DNA of 12,949 nt, from contig JWZX01001724.1 in assembly GCA_001275005.1 (NCBI GenBank), positions 1 through 12,949 on the forward strand, written 5' to 3'. The notes under the pieces were generated by a model. It made no database searches. It saw nothing but the letters and a program-made list of their open reading frames with translations, and was not told the DNA's origin. The stretch is from Chrysochromulina tobinii (lineage: Eukaryota > Haptophyta > Prymnesiales > Chrysochromulinaceae). Both the position numbers and the translations under genes were made by a program. Shown in pieces: positions 1 to 9,161 of the stretch (within the stretch, counting starts at the first letter, position 1; each line of letters starts with the position of its first letter).

Positions 1-3000
1 CGTCGCTCGCGCTCGCGCGCCTCGCGCTCGGCAACGCGGCGAACCAGTCCGCAGTGACCGCGTGCGGCGGCGTCGCGTTGCTCATCTCGCTCGTGTCGAG
101 CAGCGCACGCGAGCAGCCACGCGAGGAGGCCGCCGGCGTGCTCTGGAGCCTCGCAGTCGACCACCCCGAGAACCAGGCAGCCATCGCGGCGGCAGGTGGC
201 ATCGAGGCCCTTGTCGACTACGTAGGCCAAGCATCGGACAAGGGGCAGCTGCAAGTGGCGAAGGCGCTCGCCGCGCTCGCGCTCACCAACGAGGCCAACC
301 AAGAGCGAATCGCGGAGCTCTTGGTGGAGCTCCTGCGCAGCACAAAGGCGGCTGGGAATCCGAAGTGGCTGCCCCAGCCTAAGAAGGCGAGAGCGACGAG
401 GGCTTCCATGTATGGTGGCGAGAGTGAGGAAGCTTCTGGTCCTGACGAGAGGCCCTCGGCGGAAGTCTCGGGGGCTTCCAGACCCGAGTCGCCGGCGTGC
501 TCCGGCCCCGACGACGATGCGGACTCGTATCGGGCACACATCGGGCCAGTGGCTGATGCCGACGGTCGCCCACGGTATCTCCTTCGCATCTCCAAAGAGA
601 TCGCTGACTTGCCAAATACGGCAGGCACTGCCTCGCCGCCGCGAGCGGCGGCGGAGCGCACTCCGCACACACGAGCGCCCGGCGCGTCTGCGGCGGTTTC
701 GCACCACACTGCGTCGGCGCCGCGCCGCTCCTCAGAACCAGAACCGACTCCGGCGCAGATGGCGACACGCGAGAAGGCGGCACGCGCCATCTCGCGCCTC
801 TCACGCGCGCACCCATCCAACCAGGACGCCCTCGCACGCTCCGGCGCCGTCGAGCTCGCCACGTCACTGCTGCAACCCAAGAAGTGGAACCCGTCCAAGA
901 TGATGGGCTCGTTCCAGAAGAAAGCACAGCCCTCCACAGCAGCACGCTTGCCCAAGTCACCTGCGACCTTGCTAAAGGGGGCGACGTCCGATAAGGCCAC
1001 GGAGGAGGAGGCTGCGGCCGAAAGGGAGGCCGATGAGCTGGAAAAGGCTGCCAAGGTGCTCGCACTCAACGCGCGCCACGCCACCCAAAAGGAGCTCTGC
1101 GCCAGCCTATGGAGCCTCACGTTCGGCAACGCGAGCAACCAGGGGGCCGTGGCCGAGGCGGGGGGTATCCCGCTGCTCATCGCGTTGCTCGATAGCCATC
1201 CCGACATCCATCGTGACGCCGCCGGCGCGCTCTGGAGCCTTGCGGCGGACGCAAACAATAGGAGGCTGATCGCGGAGGCGAATGGCATCCCGCAGCTTGT
1301 CGAGCTGCTCAAGCCCGGCAAGCTGGGCGCACGGAGCCCAGCGCAGGAGACGGCTGCGGGCGCGCTGCACTCGCTCGCCGCACGCTTCGAGAACCGAGCG
1401 GCCATTGCGGAGGCGGGCGGTATCGAGCTGCTCATTCCTCTCTTCGAAGGCGCCTCCGCGGAGGCCAAGTCGGAGGTCGAGGGTGCGCTGCTGGAGCTCG
1501 GCAAGGAGAACCTCTCGAACCAGTTCTCGATCTGCAACAAGCTCGTGGCACTCATCGCGAAGGGGCCGGACAACGCGGCCGAGGCATGCGCGGACGGCTC
1601 ACCGGTGACGATCGCCAGGGTGGAGGCGCAGGAGCATGCGACACGTGTGATCAATGTGCTCTCGCTCGACCGTGATCATCGCGAGGCCCTCTCGAGCTCG
1701 GGGGCGATCTACCAACTCATTCGTCAGCTCAAGGGAGGGAGTCCGACGGCCCAGGTGATGGCCGCGAGCGCGCTCACACAGATCGCGCGCATGTCGCCCG
1801 AGCTGCGCATTCAGGTAGTCCAGCATCTCGTCGGTCAGCTCTCTGCCACCGACCCGAATGTGCGTCAGCGCGCCGGCACCGCGCTACGTGAAATGAACAC
1901 GAAGAGTGACGCCGCGGGCGGATCAGCGATGGACGATGCGAAGGTGCAGCGTGAGGCGGCGATGGCAGGTGGCGTGGCGCCGCTCGTCGAGCTGCTCAAG
2001 GACGGCTTGAATGACCATCGCGTCGAGGCGCAGGAGTACTCCCTCTGGAGCCTCTCGCTGACCACGGACGCGTCCCGCCGTCAGGCGATGGTCGAGGCTG
2101 GCGTGATCACGCCGCTCGTGCAGTCGCTCTCGAGCGGCCAGCTCTCGGAGGTGGCCCAGCAGCACGCGGCAATGGTGCTCTCATGCCTGGCCATCGACCG
2201 TTGCAACCACGACGAGATCCTCGCGTGTGGCGCGATCGCGCCGCTGGTCGGCCTCATCAAGGACGCGAAGCAGACGCTCGGCGCCAAGAAGAACGCGGCC
2301 ATTGGGCTCGCACGACTTGCGCTCAGCACGCCGAGCACGCAGGAGAGAATCTTTCACGCGGGCGCCGTGCCGCCGCTCGTCGCATGGCTCGGGGATGGGT
2401 CACTCGGCCCTCCCGAGACGGCGGCTTCCACACTGGCCGACCTATGCAACGACGCAAATGCGGCCATGCAGGCACGGCTGCTGGAGGCCGGTGCGATCGG
2501 GCCCCTTGTCGCGATGCTGCACCTGCAGGCTGGTGTCGAGCATCAGCGCGCGGCCGGCGGTGCGCTCGCCATCCTCGCTGAGGGATGCCCCTCCAACATG
2601 GTGGCCATCGCGCACGCTGGTGGGATCCCGCCTCTCGTCGAGCTGCTCCGGTCCGGCAAGGTGGGTGCGCACAAGAACGCGGCGCACGCCCTCGCGATGC
2701 TCGCTGGGGACGAGGCCAACAAGATGCAAATTGCGCGCGCGGGAGGCATCCCGCCGCTCGTGGCCCTCCTCTCAACAGGCGACGCGTCGGCGCAGCAGTA
2801 CGCGGCCAAGGCCCTCGAGTGGCTCGCACGCGACTGCGTAGAGAATCAGATCGCCCTGGCCAATGAGCGAGCGTCGGCGCCCCTCGTGGGACTCCTGGGC
2901 TCGGAGTCTCTCGAGACCCAAGCCTCGGCGGTGACGGCACTGCTCTGCCTCGCGTCGCATCCCGAGTCGCGCGACACGGTGGTGCAGCGGCTGGTGGCGG

Positions 3001-6000
3001 TGCTCGAGGGGCGCGACACGGCGGCGCAGCTCAAGGCGTCCGAGGCCCTCTCTGCGCTCTCCGCGCGCTCCGCCTCGAACCGGCACGTCATTGTGATCTC
3101 GGGGGCGGTCGAACCGCTCGTGCGGCTCCTGGGCAACGGCCAGTCCTGCGAGACCAACACGCCGCCCGAGCGCGCCGCGGCGGTGCTCGCGGACCTCGCG
3201 CGGCTCTCAGAGGCCAAGGTGCGCATCGCGCAGTCGAATGGGATCTGCGCGTTCGTGACGATGCTCAGCAGCTCGTCCGCCGAGTCGCAGACGCACGCGG
3301 CGGTGGCGCTGTGCCATCTGTCCGCAAGCGCAGAGAATAAAGGCTCGATCACCGCGCTCGACGCCATCCCTCTCTTTGTCGCTTTGCTCGCCCGCGGCAC
3401 GCCCAAGGCGCGCACGCACGCCGCGGGGGCGTTGTGGAATCTCGCCACCTCGGCGGAAGTCAAGTGCGCGATCGTGCAGGCGAACGGCATCGGGCAGCTC
3501 GTGCTCCTCCTCGGAGAGACGGAGCTGCCTGAGGCGCGCGAGTCCGCGGCCGCCGTGATCTCCGAGCTCACCAGATCGAACAAGAGCAACCTGCCACTCA
3601 TTGCGGACGCGGGCGCGATCCCGCCTCTCGTGGTCACCATGTGTGAGGGCACCGCGGGCGCCCAGAAGCACGCGACGTGTGCGCTCTGGGGTCTGACCCA
3701 GGAGAAGACCGAGGGGGCGCGCTACCGTACCGAGCTCGCGAAGACCGAGGGGGCGGTCGCACGCCTCGTCGAGCTGCTCAAGGGGCACGAGGGGGAGACT
3801 CAGGGCTTTGCGGCCGCGACGCTTGTGGGGATCGCGCAGGATGCAGATGGGCAGGAGGCGATCCGGTCGGTGGGGGGGGGCGGTCCTCTCATGAGCCTGG
3901 CGCTCGGGGGGCATGGCTGGCTGCGTGGGCAGGCCGTCGAGGTACTCCGAGTGCCACTGATGACCCGCCTTGCATGCAAGTGCTCACCACAGCGCCGTTT
4001 CCCCGCAGGTACTCCGGCTGCTGGGCTACCCTGATCCATGCGAAGGCATGGGCTCGCACCAGCCACTCTCGCCACGCTTTGCGCGCTACCAGGCGGAGCT
4101 CGCCTCCAACCCAGCGATTTGGATGGTGACTGAGGACACCCTCGGGCCGGCCTTCATCACGGACGAGCACATGGCCGAGATTGCATGCAAGATCAAGGTC
4201 GGAGATCGCGTGCTCGTCGTCGAGATGAGCGACCAAGCCGAGCGCCATGCCGAGGTCATGTTCGTGGGGAAGATCCCGGAGCTAGCCAACGGTTACTGGG
4301 TGGGTGTCGAGTACGACATGCCCGTGGGCAAGAATGATGGCTCCGTCAAGGGCCGGCGCTGCTTCGAGTGCGCACCGGGCTTTGGGGCCCCTGATGACCT
4401 CTGATGACCTCTGATGACCTCTGATGACCTCTGATGACCTCTGATGACCTATTGATTGCCTCCCTCATCAGGTGCGCACCGGACTTTGGGGGCATCGTGC
4501 GCCCCAATCACATCCGGCCTGACCTCGCACCGCCGACCGGCTCCAAACGGCGCTCACGTGCGTGCAGCCAAGACGGCGCTCGCACGGCGCACCTCAGCCA
4601 CGACGGCGCGCCGCCGCCCACGTTGCCCAACCAGGAGCTTTTCACACGTGAGAAGAGCGCTGGCGGCTCGCGGCGCAGCCTCACGGGCGCCGTAACGTCG
4701 ACTCCGCTGGTGCAGCAGCCCGCGCAGGCCGCTGCGCCTTCCGCCGCCACCGCCGCCGCCCCGACGGTACCACCGTCGGCCTCGGCCCCCACCGCCGACG
4801 CGCCGCCTCCGGCCACGGCCGCTCCGCCCGCAGCCACCTCGCCACGCGCAGCGCCCCTGTCTTCGCGCCGGTCCACCACGTCCAAGCGACGCCCTGCGGA
4901 GCCCGATTGGGTTCCACAGGACGCTGCGCGATGGATCCCGTCGGCGAAGCCCGTCTCGCCCCCCAGGTCTCCCCCCGTCACGGCGCGCCAACACCGCTCC
5001 GGCTCTCCCGCCAACACCGCTCGAGGCAAAGGCGGTCAGGAAGCTCTCGCCACCTGGCTGCGCGCGAGGCGCCTTGGTCAAGATGCCTCGGCAAAGACGC
5101 CTCGCGCGCAGCCAGGTGGCAAGAGTGGCACCAAGCTTGCGTCAAAGCGGAAAGTTCGCACGGTCGAAGATTTGATGAGCGCGTCGGAGGTTGATGATCT
5201 GGAACAGGCGGTCCTAAGGAAAGCCGCAGCTATCGACGGGCAGGCAACCCGCATTCACACGAGCACATTTGGCAGGAAGCTTGGCGCCGCGCTCGTCGAG
5301 AAGCTGTATCCCGACCTGACTTATAATGCCGTCCAAGAGTCGGTCCTCGAAGAGAAGAAGAACAAGAAGCTGGATAGGATGGCGGACCTCGTGCGCACGT
5401 GGGACAAGAATGGCGATGGTGACATCAGCAAGATGGAAATGCGCACTTTGATGCGGAGCGAGCTGAATATTAAGGCGGAAAACAACGAAATCGATGCCTT
5501 CTTCATGACGATGGACAGCGACGGAAGCGGCTCACTCGATCTCGACGAGATGAAGCTCGCACTCGTCAAGTTGCTTCACTTGTCGATCAGCGCCGTCGGC
5601 GAGGCCGCTGCGCTGCGCGCCAAGGCGCAGCAACTGCGAGAAAAGGCGGCCTTCGTCAAGCAGGTGGCCGAGGCAATGCGAGCGTACGAGCAGGCGGAGT
5701 TGCGGCTGGCCGAGGCGCGAAGCAAAGGTCTCGGCAAGACAGTCGAAGCCAAGATTGGCGAGAAGATCGTCTCTAAGAACATGAAGATTGGCGACGTGAT
5801 GAAGAAGTGGGACAAGGACGGAGGCGGCAAGCTCGACAAGGCCGAGTTCCGCGAGGCGGTCCTCGAGATGGGCGTGGATGCGACGGCCGCCGAGCTGGAC
5901 GAGCACTTCACCAAGATCGACGGCAACGGCAATGGCGTTCTTGACGCGGGGGAGATCTCGGTCATGCTCAAGAGGCTCACGAATGCTGGGCTGGCCATGC

Positions 6001-6278
6001 GAAGTGAGGAGAAAGAGCTGTCCAACTTGAGCCTCTCGCTGCGCAAGGCGGCGCTCAAGCTCCAGAAGGACCTCGACAACCGAAACGCCAAGGAGGAGAA
6101 GGAGGCGCAGGAAGCTCAGAAGGCGGCAGCTGAAGCGGCCAAGGCTGCCGAGGAGGCCAGGGCGGCCGAAGCGGAAGAGCGCGCGGCCCGGAAGGCAGCC
6201 GCTATAGCCAAGAGATTGTCAGACAAGGAGGCCAACGATGCGCTCGTCGCGGCGCGCAGGAAAAAACCTTCAGAGTAA
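1..6278 (+). CDS. ARM-repeat / CAP-Gly / EF-hand scaffold protein, 5' partial, 3 exons
   Basis: The exons are 1-3941, 4009-4367 and 4472-6278, and the frame is kept across both joins. The gene is open at the left edge: codons run without a stop from base 3, already inside an ARM repeat, so the GTG at 54 is not a start. Counting from base 3, residues 1-1320 hold about 26 armadillo repeats of about 42 residues (GGIPPLVELL, ANQ, AAGALWSLA motifs), broken by low-complexity linkers near residues 110-240 and 280-345. The last repeat is completed only after splicing (GQAVE|VLRLLGY). A CAP-Gly domain (about 1378-1450) follows, with the GKNDG groove intact at 1420-1424 and ending GGIVRPNHIRP; it most resembles tubulin-cofactor-B-type CAP-Gly. 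Then come a basic Pro/Ala/Ser linker (1450-1660), four EF-hand loops (1744, 1781, 1880, 1916) and a coiled-coil tail. CAP-Gly domains bind microtubule ends or tubulin tails and EF-hands bind calcium. A calcium-sensitive cytoskeletal scaffold is inferred. The codons are strongly G/C-ending. Confidence 0.88.
3942..4008 (+). other. Intron 1 of the scaffold gene, 67 nt, with duplicated 5' end
   Basis: The intron runs from GTACTCCG to CCCCGCAG. Removing it joins GAG to GTA in phase 0 and restores the final ARM helix; without splicing the frame ends at 4034. The first eight bases (3942-3949) recur as the first eight bases of the next exon (4009-4016), and 11 of the first 14 positions match. CTGATGACC follows at 3957-3965, as in intron 2. 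The 3' end is CCCCGCAG rather than the CCCTCATCAG seen elsewhere. Confidence 0.85.
4368..4471 (+). other. Intron 2 of the scaffold gene, 104 nt, introner-like
   Basis: The donor is GTGCGCACC and the acceptor CCCTCATCAG. Splicing joins CGA to G in phase 2 and restores the CAP-Gly reading RCFE|CAPDFGG. Bases 4368-4387 match the start of exon 3 (4472-4491) at 19 of 20 positions, so the intron begins with a near-copy of the exon it precedes. After that copy comes the body: CTGATGACCT repeated six times (4391-4450), then a pyrimidine-rich end. The outer ends of the body, CTGATGA and TCATCAG, are inverted copies. The repeated CTGAT fits a loose branch-point consensus (CTNAY). Confidence 0.9.
4391..4450 (+). 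repeat. 10-bp tandem repeat, six copies, inside intron 2
   Basis: Six uninterrupted identical copies of CTGATGACCT fill most of the intron. Their identity indicates recent expansion. The unit carries the same CTGATGACC word that begins the body of intron 1 and occurs in the array intron of the glycosyltransferase gene. Confidence 0.97.
5403..5549 (+). other. EF-hand pair 1 of the scaffold protein
   Basis: Loop 1 (5403-5438) reads DKNGDGDISKME, with Asp1, Asn3, Asp5, Asp7, Ser9 and Glu12, a canonical calcium loop. Loop 2 (5514-5549) reads DSDGSGSLDLDE, with Asp1, Asp3, Ser5, Asp9 and Glu12, also canonical. The spacing and flanking hydrophobic helices fit a paired EF-hand lobe. Confidence 0.93.
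5811..5954 (+). other. EF-hand pair 2 of the scaffold protein
   Basis: Loop 3 (5811-5846) reads DKDGGGKLDKAE; Gly at position 5 and Lys at position 7 leave fewer side-chain ligands, so calcium binding may be weak. Loop 4 (5919-5954) reads DGNGNGVLDAGE and is canonical. A predicted Ala/Glu/Lys/Arg helix separates the two lobes, and a charged coiled coil follows to the stop at 6276-6278. Confidence 0.9.
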
Positions 6279-6373
6279 TACATGACGGGAATCGGGATGT
6301 AGGCACTTGCACGGGCCGCATTTGCATTCAAGAGTGTTACCATTGTAGTACCGTAGGGGCATGCATGCGATGG

Positions 6374-6416
6374 ACGGGCCCCATCCGTTACCATCCCGTG
6401 GCCCGGCCGGGCCCGT
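6374..6416. repeat. GC-rich palindrome with outer inverted repeat
   Basis: Bases 6400-6413 form a perfect 14-bp palindrome (GGCCCGGCCGGGCC). An 8-bp arm at 6374-6381 (ACGGGCCC) is the inverse of 6409-6416 (GGGCCCGT). It lies between convergent genes and could fold in RNA or DNA. No function is known. Confidence 0.6.
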
Positions 6417-6529
6417 TAGTATCGAGAGCCGCATTATTTGTTCGGCAGGGAGGCGGAGTGTGCCCAGGGGGCTTTATGTTCCGGTAGAGCACTACGCGCA
6501 ATGCACTGTGTAGTAGTAGGGTCTCAGAT

Positions 6530-6556
6530 AGCTCAGCAAACCGTACCTGCTGAGCT
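6530..6556. repeat. Perfect 9-bp hairpin with 9-nt loop
   Basis: AGCTCAGCA at 6530-6538 is the exact inverse of TGCTGAGCT at 6548-6556, with a 9-nt loop. It lies 132 bases before the end of the minus-strand gene's coding region, so it could sit in either 3' untranslated region. A role in 3'-end formation or mRNA stability is inference only. Confidence 0.65.
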
Positions 6557-6687
6557 TATTAGTGACGACGAAAAACTCTTAAGCTGCGGACGACGGACCC
6601 ATCTGCGCTCTCACTGGCCCGCCCGAAGGTGGAGTTGCTCCAAATGAGTGTCTTCCTGCGAACGCGGCGCCCTCCTCCCTGCCTCGT

Positions 6688-8421
6688 TCATTCGCTCGTC
6701 GTCGCCACACTGCCTCCCACATCCACTTTGCACAAGTGGTTGAGCAGAAACTGCGTGAGCATATCCGAGACCGCCTCTGCCTCCTGCGCTGCATATTCGA
6801 GCGGTGTGCGCTCGTAGTCCCACCAGCTGACGGGTGCGTGCAGCGTAATGGCAAATGGGTCGAAGACGTCAAAGCCGCTCGACTCCACCATGCGTCGCGC
6901 CAGCGCGTTGATGGACGCTCGCTGATGCGTGAGCGAGCCCATGCCACGCACGAGGCCCATCTCACAATCGGCGGCTTGACGCACAGCGCGAGGCGCGGAG
7001 GAGAGCTGAAAGATAGGGTGCCATGAGCCGGGAGGCCGTCGATTACGGCATGCTCTCCAGCGGGCAAGCAGTTCCGCTAGGCGAGTCGAATACTGTGCCC
7101 ACGGATCCAGCCGCCACGACTTGTTCTGTGTGGCCGCCACTGCTGCAGCCTCGCATGCTACGCGCGCCCCGCTACCCCTGTGGACGGCGTCTCTGTTGCA
7201 TGCGCGTAGGAGACGCGAGGATGCCCTGAGCGGCAGCAGGCTCGATGGCGGCAGCGCGAAGTCCTCAGCAGCGCTCTCGACGAGTACAATGTCATGCTTG
7301 CACATCGCGTCGTAGTGAGCCCCCTTTAGGTTCGAGAGGCCGCGGTATGAGGGGTAGTGAAAGAGCTGAGTGCTCACGACGCTACGCCCGAAGGCGAGGG
7401 CGCACGGCCGATCGCGCCCACCGCGGTAACAGTACGAGCCGCTCGGCTTCTCGAACGCACGCCAAAAGTCGGCCACGTTCGGATGCCCAGGCCCCGGCGG
7501 GTGCCTTGTCCACGCACCCAGCGTTGAATTGAGACGCGCGAGCCCTTTGCGTAGGTCGACGGAAAAGGTGGAGCCCATCAACAGCATGCTTCGGCCGCGC
7601 AGGCAGCGTGCGAGTCGCTGCTCGCCGTACAGACGTAACCGACAGCCCATGGGCTTGAGAACGTGACGGAAGCCCTGCCGCGAGCGCGCCATCCGGCGCA
7701 CGGCGTTGGCCGTGTCGTGCAGCCGACGCGTCGCGTTGCCGATGCACCACATACTGCTGGACCTGACGCCGCCCGTGCCTGCTCCTGCCTCGCTGCTCTC
7801 GCTCTTGACGTAAGCATATTGTCCGGGCGCTGTCGGCAAGCTCGTGCACTCTGGCTCAGGTATGGTGCTTGCAGCATCAAACTTCAAGCTCACGACGCGC
7901 GAAGATGACAGTGGCACGCGCTGCCCCACGCACCGACGTGTTGTGAGCCACTCGAGCAGCGTGGGCCGTATTAGCGCAGCTTCGTTGTGGGTAGTGATCT
8001 CATGTCTGCGCCATGGGCTAGTCTCGACCAACGTCAGCGTGAGAGCGAACTCGTGAGTGCCTGGGAGCATTCCCAGGCTCGAGGTGTCGAAGAAGTGTAC
8101 GGGACGAGCCGCACTGATAGGCTGCGAGAGTGCTGAGAAGTGAATCAGACGGTCATGACGCTCGGTAACGTGCAGGTGGAATGCGTCGCCGCCGTCGCAC
8201 ACTGGTGCAGCCTCTCCTTCAGGTCCTCCGTGTGCAATGACAAAGAAGCCACGAATGGTGGTGGCGGGGCTCGTGGCGTTCATGCAATGAAGCATGACGA
8301 TTTGGCTAGCACTCGCACTTGCTGGGCCTGCGAAGCATTTTTGCGTTGGTGGCCGCAGGCACAGGGCAATCGAGGCCGCCAGTGCCGAGGCGATGGATGA
8401 TGTTGGGCAAGCGCAAGCCAT
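6688..8421 (-). CDS. Secreted/Golgi NXPE- or PC-esterase-like SGNH-fold protein, catalytic motifs degenerate
   Basis: A single-exon gene of 577 residues. The start at 8421 is the first Met after an in-frame stop at 8461-8463, with A at -3 and G at +4. Residues 1-25 look like a signal peptide or signal anchor. Residues 57-135 look like an Ig/filamin-like beta domain of the type preceding NXPE/PC-esterase modules (GGDAFHLHV ... GTHEFALTLTL). The SGNH part begins near CRLRLYGEQRLARCLRGRSMLLMG (260-283), which parallels the Cys-x-Leu-x-Gly-Lys/Arg lead-in to a GDS block, and ends with EAEAVSDMLTQFLLNHLC. The expected Gly-Asp-Ser is Gly-Ser-Thr (283-285), the HD-type block reads ESAAED (382-387), and the final DxxH appears as Asp-Tyr-Glu-Arg (535-538). 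Active relatives transfer or remove acyl groups on glycans; this copy may be a pseudoenzyme. The family call rests on motif layout only. Confidence 0.6.
   Translation of the reverse strand: MACACPTSSIASALAASIALCLRPPTQKCFAGPASASASQIVMLHCMNATSPATTIRGFFVIAHGGPEGEAAPVCDGGDAFHLHVTERHDRLIHFSALSQPISAARPVHFFDTSSLGMLPGTHEFALTLTLVETSPWRRHEITTHNEAALIRPTLLEWLTTRRCVGQRVPLSSSRVVSLKFDAASTIPEPECTSLPTAPGQYAYVKSESSEAGAGTGGVRSSSMWCIGNATRRLHDTANAVRRMARSRQGFRHVLKPMGCRLRLYGEQRLARCLRGRSMLLMGSTFSVDLRKGLARLNSTLGAWTRHPPGPGHPNVADFWRAFEKPSGSYCYRGGRDRPCALAFGRSVVSTQLFHYPSYRGLSNLKGAHYDAMCKHDIVLVESAAEDFALPPSSLLPLRASSRLLRACNRDAVHRGSGARVACEAAAVAATQNKSWRLDPWAQYSTRLAELLARWRACRNRRPPGSWHPIFQLSSAPRAVRQAADCEMGLVRGMGSLTHQRASINALARRMVESSGFDVFDPFAITLHAPVSWWDYERTPLEYAAQEAEAVSDMLTQFLLNHLCKVDVGGSVATTSE
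7567..7575 (-). other. Position of the SGNH nucleophile block, reads Gly-Ser-Thr
   Basis: Within SMLLMGSTFSVDL of the minus-strand protein, residues 283-285 align with Gly-Asp-Ser of SGNH/GDSL enzymes. The Ser nucleophile position is Thr and the Asp is Ser. Whether Thr can act here is unknown. Confidence 0.45.
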
Positions 8422-9161
8422 GATCGGGGTACTGCCACCCGATCGCTTAGAGAAAGTATTTCAGACCGCGGTAGGATTCCTAACACCCTTCTTTCCTTCG
8501 ATCTCGTGGAACGCCGGCGGTTAGGAATGCATGCAGGAGAGATCGGAGCTCGAGGGCAGATCCGACGGCGTTTTTCAACGTCGCACCTAATCATCCTTTC
8601 GGCGCTTCGAGGGCGTCGGTGACCGTCGTGAGACTGTCGGCCGGCTCGCCTCCTACGTGATGCCCGCCCGCCCACCACGCATCACGAGAGATTCACAGGG
8701 ATGAGGGAGATCGCTTGTGTTGGGGAAACACCCTCGGGCCACTACTGCGTTCGGGCTTCGTTCCGTGTTTAGGAGGCGCGTTAGGGAACGGGGGAGGGTC
8801 TGGGTCCGCGGTCGCCTCCCCTCTATGTGCCCCCCCTCACGTGATTGGTGTTACGCGTGTCGGTTGTCCGCTCTATGTCTGTGTTTGCGCCCGCGTGTCC
8901 CACCGGATGATGTGCGACCGGGTATGTGTGGGCCTTCGCGCTTCGGGCCTGCCCGCCTGCCGGTCTCACGGAGTGTGGTGGGACGCGAGGTGCGGCGCGG
9001 CCGCGGGGAGACTCCCCGGTCCGTCGAGAGGTCATGTGGCCCACCAAATACTTTACACGTCCAGGCCATTTCGAGTCGAGACTTGCTGGGGAAGGCGTAG
9101 GGGAGGCGAAGAGCGCCCGAGGAGGCGCGACTGTGAAAGCCGTGGAGATGCACGCCTGGCA
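8422..9161. other. Divergent promoter region between the SGNH-like and GT90 genes
   Basis: No gene is supported in these 740 bases, which separate two start codons pointing outward. Bases 8715-9161 are open in the frame of the GT90 protein, so its start could lie further upstream, but that stretch encodes Cys/Arg/Gly-rich sequence without domain signs. A CACGTG word (8838-8843) lies directly next to ATTGG (8844-8848, CCAAT on the other strand). Purine-rich sequence lies just upstream of the minus-strand start. No TATA box was seen. Confidence 0.5.

Larger units (their letters stand above)
4201..4521 (+). other. CAP-Gly domain coding segment, split by intron 2
   Basis: This is the part of the scaffold gene that encodes the CAP-Gly fold, from GDRVLVVE through YWVGVEYDMPVGKNDGSV to GGIVRPNHIRP. 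The GKNDG signature that contacts C-terminal EEY/F motifs is intact at 4327-4341. The domain is read only when 4368-4471 is removed. Retention of that intron would end the protein at 4404, shortly after the GKNDG motif. An upstream stretch with an IKVGDRV lead-in recalls tubulin folding cofactor B, although the overall protein is far larger than that family. Confidence 0.85.
6279..6687. other. Convergent intergenic region
   Basis: This gap lies between two genes that end toward each other, so it should hold both 3' untranslated ends. No ORF in it has a recognisable domain. It contains a perfect hairpin (6530-6556) and a GC palindrome (6400-6413), listed separately. I see no AATAAA motif. Confidence 0.7.

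Noticed and set aside
218-1654. 478-codon open frame on the minus strand across the ARM exon
   Set aside because: It mirrors strongly G/C-ending codons of the ARM-coding strand; the translation is Ala/Ser/Arg-rich without domains, while the plus strand shows clear repeats.
2846-3652. 268-codon minus-strand open frame
   Set aside because: Antisense shadow of ARM repeats 18-24; no independent motif.
4391-4450. Repeat array considered as a CRISPR
   Set aside because: The copies are 10 bp and directly adjacent, with no spacers, and lie inside a spliceable intron; the 11-bp array at 10711-10830 fails for the same reasons.
4508-5081. Two Gly/Ala/Arg-rich minus-strand frames opposite the Pro/Ala/Ser linker
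   Set aside because: They arise from the reverse reading of a Pro/Ala-rich low-complexity segment of the confident plus-strand gene.
6483-6560. tRNA-like GGTAGAGC word followed by a stem
   Set aside because: No acceptor-stem pairing, anticodon arm or T-loop consensus could be matched around it.
8476-8528. 9-bp inverted repeat ATTCCTAAC / GTTAGGAAT
   Set aside because: With a 35-base spacer in a 740-bp region, about one such pair is expected by chance.
8838-8848. CACGTG next to an inverted CCAAT word as a promoter element
   Set aside because: Short words in GC-rich DNA; no evidence that they are used, so they are mentioned only in the region entry.
8715-9161. N-terminal extension of the GT90 protein from an upstream ATG
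   Set aside because: The frame is open, but the sequence is Cys/Arg/Gly-rich and domain-free and would bury the signal-anchor helix about 160 residues in; 9162 is preferred, without certainty.
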